DNA of 64,000 nucleotides. Source: Streptomyces sp. NBC_01317. Lineage in GTDB: Bacteria > Actinomycetota > Actinomycetes > Streptomycetales > Streptomycetaceae. The position numbers and the translations under genes were made by a program. The stretch's first letter is position 1. Each line of letters begins with the position of its first letter. Shown piece after piece: positions 60,702 to 64,000 of this stretch. The stretch covers positions 992,001-1,056,000 of the forward strand of contig NZ_CP108393.1 in NCBI RefSeq assembly GCF_035961655.1. Reading direction: 5' to 3'. The notes beneath the pieces are model-generated. The model had not been told where the DNA came from, did no database searches, and saw only the letters and a list, made by a program, of their open reading frames with translations.

Positions 60702-62086
60702 AGGACTTCTCCTTGCGGTACGGAAGGTACGGAAGGTACGGAAGGTACGGAAGAGGGGGTGTGGGACGCGGCGAACCGCGCGCCCGGTGGGCGGAGTCCG
60801 GCCGGCTCCCCGGCCGGCGGGTCCGGGTGGTGCGGTCGGAGGGCGCGGACGATCCGCAGCAGGGAGCCGGTGTCGCCGTGGCTGCCGGGCCGGGTGACGA
60901 CGGACCGGCCGTCGGGGGTGAGGCTGTGCACGGCTCCGTGGTGGACCTGTCCCACGGGGCGGAGCCGGGTGACGCCGAGCGCGTCGAGGACGCGCCGCGC
61001 GGTCTCGCCTCCGGTGAGGACGAGATCGGTGGAGTGCGGTACGGCGGCGACGGCCGCGGCGAGTCCGGCCACCACGCGGCGGGCCGAACCGGGCTCCACC
61101 CCGCGGGTGTTGTCGACGCTGACGACGCTCACGGCGTCGTCGGGCCTGACCGTGAGCGGCGGGGGCGGACCGGAGCGGGCGAGGAGGTGCGCGGGAAGCG
61201 CGGTGTGCCGGGCTCCGACAGCGGTGAGTTGCGCGATCTGCGCAACGGCGGTGGGTTCGGCGGTACCCACGACGACGAGCAGCGGAAGCGTCCTGCCCGG
61301 GAGCGGACGCGGTACGGCCGCCGGTCCGCGACCGAGATCCTCCGACGCCCCGTCACTTCCCGGCAGCGGCAGCCCTGTTCCCGCGAGCGTTCCCGCGAGC
61401 ACGCGGCCGAGGGCGGCGGCGAGCGCGCCGGACCCCATGAGCCGTACGCCCGGTCCGAGCCGGAGCGCTGCGACGGCTATCGCGTCGAGGTCGGCGTCCG
61501 TCCCGGTGTCGCACACCGGTGTCACTCCGTCCTCCACGAGGGCGCGCAGCAGCCCGGTGAGCTCCCCGAGGGGCGAGCGGACGGCGGCGAGCGGCACCAC
61601 GGTCGTACGGATGCCGTCGAGCGCCGCCGCCACCGAGCGCGGTACGGGAAGGGTCTCCGCGCGCCAGGCGTCCGTGTGGTGGAGGGGGCTTCCGTGCAGG
61701 TGGACGACGCCCTCGCGGACCGTTCGCCCGGCAACCGGCAGCGCGGGGGCGATGATCAGGCCGGTCGCGCCCTCCGCGTAGGCGGCGGTCTCGGCGGCGA
61801 GGTTCCCGCGGAGGAGGGAGTCGATCTTCTTGATCAGTACGGTGTCGTCCCCGGCTTCCAGGACGGCCTCCCGGACGGCCCGCGCGGCCCGCCCGGGCTC
61901 GGCGTGCCGGGTGTCGAGGTCGAGGACCAGGGCCCGGCCGGGGGCGGGTGGTGCCACCGCCGCGGGGCCCAGCACGATCGTGGCGGGCAGCCCCAGTGCC
62001 GCGGCCGTCTCGGCCGCGCCGGACAGGTCGTCCGCAAGGGCGAGCACCGGGCGGGGCGCGCCTTCGCCGGCGGGCGTGGGGGACAC
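60698..62086 (-). CDS. Four-carbon acid sugar kinase (DtnK/DenK-like)
   Basis: 462 residues from GTG 62086, with GGAGG 5-6 nt upstream. The N-terminal domain has LALADDLSGAAETAAALG and VLIKKIDSLLRGN (substrate side); the C-terminal nucleotide-binding domain has LLVVVGTAEPTAVAQIAQL, VVAGLAAAVAAVP and LVLTGGETARRVLDALG. By family it phosphorylates D-threonate or D-erythronate at O4, feeding the PdxA2-type dehydrogenase. The C-terminal end SSVPSVPSVPSVPQGEVL is encoded by a 9-nt tandem repeat and is probably a non-essential tail. First gene of the minus-strand operon. Confidence 0.9.
   Translation of the reverse strand: MSPTPAGEGAPRPVLALADDLSGAAETAAALGLPATIVLGPAAVAPPAPGRALVLDLDTRHAEPGRAARAVREAVLEAGDDTVLIKKIDSLLRGNLAAETAAYAEGATGLIIAPALPVAGRTVREGVVHLHGSPLHHTDAWRAETLPVPRSVAAALDGIRTTVVPLAAVRSPLGELTGLLRALVEDGVTPVCDTGTDADLDAIAVAALRLGPGVRLMGSGALAAALGRVLAGTLAGTGLPLPGSDGASEDLGRGPAAVPRPLPGRTLPLLVVVGTAEPTAVAQIAQLTAVGARHTALPAHLLARSGPPPPLTVRPDDAVSVVSVDNTRGVEPGSARRVVAGLAAAVAAVPHSTDLVLTGGETARRVLDALGVTRLRPVGQVHHGAVHSLTPDGRSVVTRPGSHGDTGSLLRIVRALRPHHPDPPAGEPAGLRPPGARFAASHTPSSVPSVPSVPSVPQGEVL
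60717..60752 (-). repeat. Four exact 9-bp tandem repeats in the kinase tail
   Basis: GGTACGGAA occurs four times in a row at 60717-60752, encoding Ser-Val-Pro units near the C terminus. Copy-number change would keep the frame, and the repeat ends ~16 nt before the pdxA2 start codon. Confidence 0.9.
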
Positions 62087-62144
62087 GGATACCTCCTCCG
62101 GGCGGCCCGGGGCGGGCTGCCTCGGTGCCCGATGATGACACATG

Positions 62145-62185
62145 TTGCGCGAACTGCGCGAGACCTCTTGCGCGAAACACGCAAG
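62145..62185. promoter_or_regulatory. Two operator-like repeats in the kinase/transporter divergent promoter
   Basis: TTGCGCGAACTGCGCGAG (62145-62162) and TTGCGCGAAACACGCAAG (62168-62185) match at 14 of 18 positions and are 23 bp apart. Each is partly palindromic (CTTGCG ... CGCAAG in the second). They are the best DeoR operator candidates for both the kinase operon and the binding-protein operon. Confidence 0.6.
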
Positions 62186-62303
62186 CCATGCCACCTTGTG
62201 CGGCGCGACACCTGTTGGTGCCGGAGAGCCGGAGTACAGCGCCGGACGAACCGGACGCCGTCTGCTTGAGCCGGTCGCCTCCCAGAACCCGAGAAGGTCG
62301 ACG

Positions 62304-63917
62304 ATGACCCTTACTCCTCAGAGCGCTCCCCCGGACGCTCCACCGCGTGAACCGCTCACGCGGGAGCCACTCAGCCGCCGTACCCTGCTGCGCTGGGGCG
62401 CACTCGGCGGCGCGGGCGTGGCTCTCGCCCCCCTGACCGCCTGCGCGGGCCCCACGGGCGCTCCCGGCCCCGGCACGCTCACCCTGGGGCTGAACCGCTC
62501 CCTGGTGAGCCTGGACAACAAGCTGAACCAGTTCGACGCGGCGGTGACCGTGCAGCGCGCGGTACGGCAGGCGCTGACCCGGATCGGCCCCGGCATGAAA
62601 CCGTCACTGGTCCTCGCCGACCGGTTCGAGATGGCGGAACCCACCGCGTGGACGGTGCGGCTGCGGGAGGGCGTGCGCTACTCCGACGGCAGCCCGGTCA
62701 CCGTCGAGGACGTGGCCACGGCGCTCCGCATGTACGGCAAGGTCAACGGTTCCTTCCTCCTCGGTCTCTTCCCCGAGCTGCCCACCGTCGAGAAGACGGG
62801 CCCCCGCACCTTCCTGCTGCACACACAGAAGCCGGTGCCGGTGCTCGACCGGCTGATGGCCAACATCCACATCACGCCGGCCGCCGCCAACCGGCCCGAG
62901 GAGTTGCAGAACGGACTCGGCTCGGGCCCGTACCAGGTGCTGCGGGCGAACTCCGGCGCCGGCGAGTACACCCTCGGCCGCAATCCGCGGTACTGGGGAC
63001 CGAAGCCGTCGATCGAAACGGTGCGGGTACGGTTCGTACCGGAGGAGTCCAGCCGGGTCGTCGCGCTGCGCAGCGGCGAGATCCACGTGGTCGACACCCT
63101 GACCCCGGACTCCGCGGACCAGCTCACGGGCCTGCCCGGGGTCGAGGTCGAGGAGACCTCGGGCGTCCGGATGTGCCAGCTCTTCTACAACTTCCGCAAA
63201 CCGGAGGGCCACCCCCTCGCCGATCCCCGGGTACGGCGCGCGCTGACCTACGCGATCGACGGCGACGCCCTCGTCCAGGACGTGCTGAACGGCGCGGCGG
63301 AGGAGGCGGGCGGCGTGGTGCCCCTCGCGCTCGAAGGCGCCGCGCGGACCGGCTCGTACAGCTACGACCCCACCAAGGCCCGCGCACTCCTCACCTCCCT
63401 GGGCGCCACTGATCTGCGGATCAAGGTGATCTGGGAGTCCGGCGAGTTCGCGGCCGACACCTCCGTGATGGAGGCCGTCCTCGACATGCTGAAGTCCGTC
63501 GGCGTCCGCGCCTCGCTCCAGCAGTTCGAGCCCGGCGGGGACATCCTCACCTGGCGCCAGGGGCGGGCCGGCGACTGGGACGTCATCGGCAACGGCTACG
63601 GCAGCCCCACCGGCCAGGCCCTCACCACACTCCAGGGCATGTACGGCGGGACGGCCGCGAAGGAACGGACCCGCGACGCTTTCATGGGATACGTCGTGCC
63701 CCAGGTCGAACGGCAGCTCTCGGCCGCCGCCACCGAGGTGGACGACGCCACGCGGACCAGCAAACTCGCCGTGGTGCAGCAGGCGATCTGGGAGACCTGG
63801 CCGAGCCTGTGGGCCTTCGCCCCGAAGACGCTCCTCGCCCGCAGGACCCGGGTGCGGGGAATGACCCTGCTCCCCATCAACTCCTACGACCTGTCCGCCG
63901 TGCGGCTGGAGGGCTGA
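62304..63917 (+). CDS. ABC transporter family-5 solute-binding lipoprotein (peptide/sugar-acid type)
   Basis: 537 residues from ATG 62304 (GAGAAGG upstream). The N terminus has a twin-arginine motif (SRRTLLRWG) followed by a hydrophobic run and the lipobox LTAC (~48-51), so a Tat-exported lipoprotein is likely. The SBP_bac_5 fold is visible: MKPSLVLADRFEMAEPTAWT with VRLREGVRYSDGSPVTVEDV, LGSGPYQVLRANSG, LADPRVRRALTYAIDGDALV. Although the family is named for peptides and nickel, several members carry sugars or sugar acids; the divergent four-carbon-acid genes point that way here. Followed after 3 nt by a permease gene. Confidence 0.9.
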   Translation: MTLTPQSAPPDAPPREPLTREPLSRRTLLRWGALGGAGVALAPLTACAGPTGAPGPGTLTLGLNRSLVSLDNKLNQFDAAVTVQRAVRQALTRIGPGMKPSLVLADRFEMAEPTAWTVRLREGVRYSDGSPVTVEDVATALRMYGKVNGSFLLGLFPELPTVEKTGPRTFLLHTQKPVPVLDRLMANIHITPAAANRPEELQNGLGSGPYQVLRANSGAGEYTLGRNPRYWGPKPSIETVRVRFVPEESSRVVALRSGEIHVVDTLTPDSADQLTGLPGVEVEETSGVRMCQLFYNFRKPEGHPLADPRVRRALTYAIDGDALVQDVLNGAAEEAGGVVPLALEGAARTGSYSYDPTKARALLTSLGATDLRIKVIWESGEFAADTSVMEAVLDMLKSVGVRASLQQFEPGGDILTWRQGRAGDWDVIGNGYGSPTGQALTTLQGMYGGTAAKERTRDAFMGYVVPQVERQLSAAATEVDDATRTSKLAVVQQAIWETWPSLWAFAPKTLLARRTRVRGMTLLPINSYDLSAVRLEG

Positions 63918-63920
63918 GCC

Positions 63921-64000
63921 GTGCCGACGTACCTCGCCCGCCGGCTCGGTCAGAGCCTGCTCACCGTCTTCCTCACCCTCACCACCGTCTTCCTGCTGGT
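63921..64000 (+). CDS. ABC transporter permease, DppB-like (cut by window end)
   Basis: The first 26 codons of a GTG-started frame, with GGAGGG upstream: MPTYLARRLGQSLLTVFLTL then TTVFLL, the usual beginning of the first membrane helix of DppB/OppB permeases. Same operon as the family-5 binding protein (3-nt gap). Confidence 0.85.
   Translation, partial: MPTYLARRLGQSLLTVFLTLTTVFLL

Overview
The window looks like a Streptomyces or close actinomycete chromosome. G+C is very high, coding frames are strongly GC3-biased, GTG starts and 4-nt (ATGA) overlaps are common, and the content fits: SARP-type and ECF regulators, a CebR-type cellulase operator, a type VII secretion locus and a RiPP cluster.

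1-17.6 kb is a type VII secretion (T7SS)-like locus: the end of an ECF sigma factor, a membrane-anchored protein, an EssC/EccC-type ATPase, a WXG100-like protein, a second small secreted-type protein, a 2468-residue Rhs-like giant protein and a beta-helix/AAA fusion. A 36-bp-arm inverted repeat lies between the two divergent substrate genes. 17.8-24.3 kb is mixed: a secreted GH87-like glucanase, two small membrane proteins, a quinone-oxidoreductase-like enzyme and a TerD-like protein.

24.4-35.3 kb is a catabolic island: CitE-like lyase, MBL hydrolase, CaiB CoA-transferase, GntR/FCD regulator, alpha/beta hydrolase, SsuABC/NMT1-type ABC transporter and CocE hydrolase. The same 16-bp palindrome sits in both of its divergent promoters and is probably the GntR operator. 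35.3-41.0 kb holds two gene remnants at an apparent deletion junction (an aminotransferase-like 3' end and an ispH lacking its 5' end), a compact GH6 cellulase behind a perfect CebR palindrome, a Lys/Ala repeat protein, an ArsR-like remnant, an ECF sigma/PASTA pair and an M20 amidohydrolase.

41.1-58.2 kb is the most striking part: a RiPP cluster for an azole- and dehydroamino-acid-containing peptide (TOMM/goadsporin/thiopeptide-like). A 58-residue precursor has a 21-residue core in which 20 residues are Ser, Thr or Cys. It faces a ten-gene minus-strand operon: SARP, E1/ThiF-like leader-binding protein, two YcaO cyclodehydratases, tandem-domain SagB dehydrogenase, split LanB dehydratase, PqqD-M50 membrane protease, ABC-2 exporter. 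Genes overlap by 4-13 nt or lie close together. A 21-bp hairpin separates precursor and operon.

58.4-64.0 kb has an odd low-G+C 65-codon reading frame and a four-carbon sugar-acid locus: kinase, PdxA2-type dehydrogenase and DeoR regulator, divergent from a family-5 solute-binding protein and a permease cut by the window edge. Two operator-like repeats lie in the shared promoter. No rRNA, tRNA, CRISPR or transposase was recognised.
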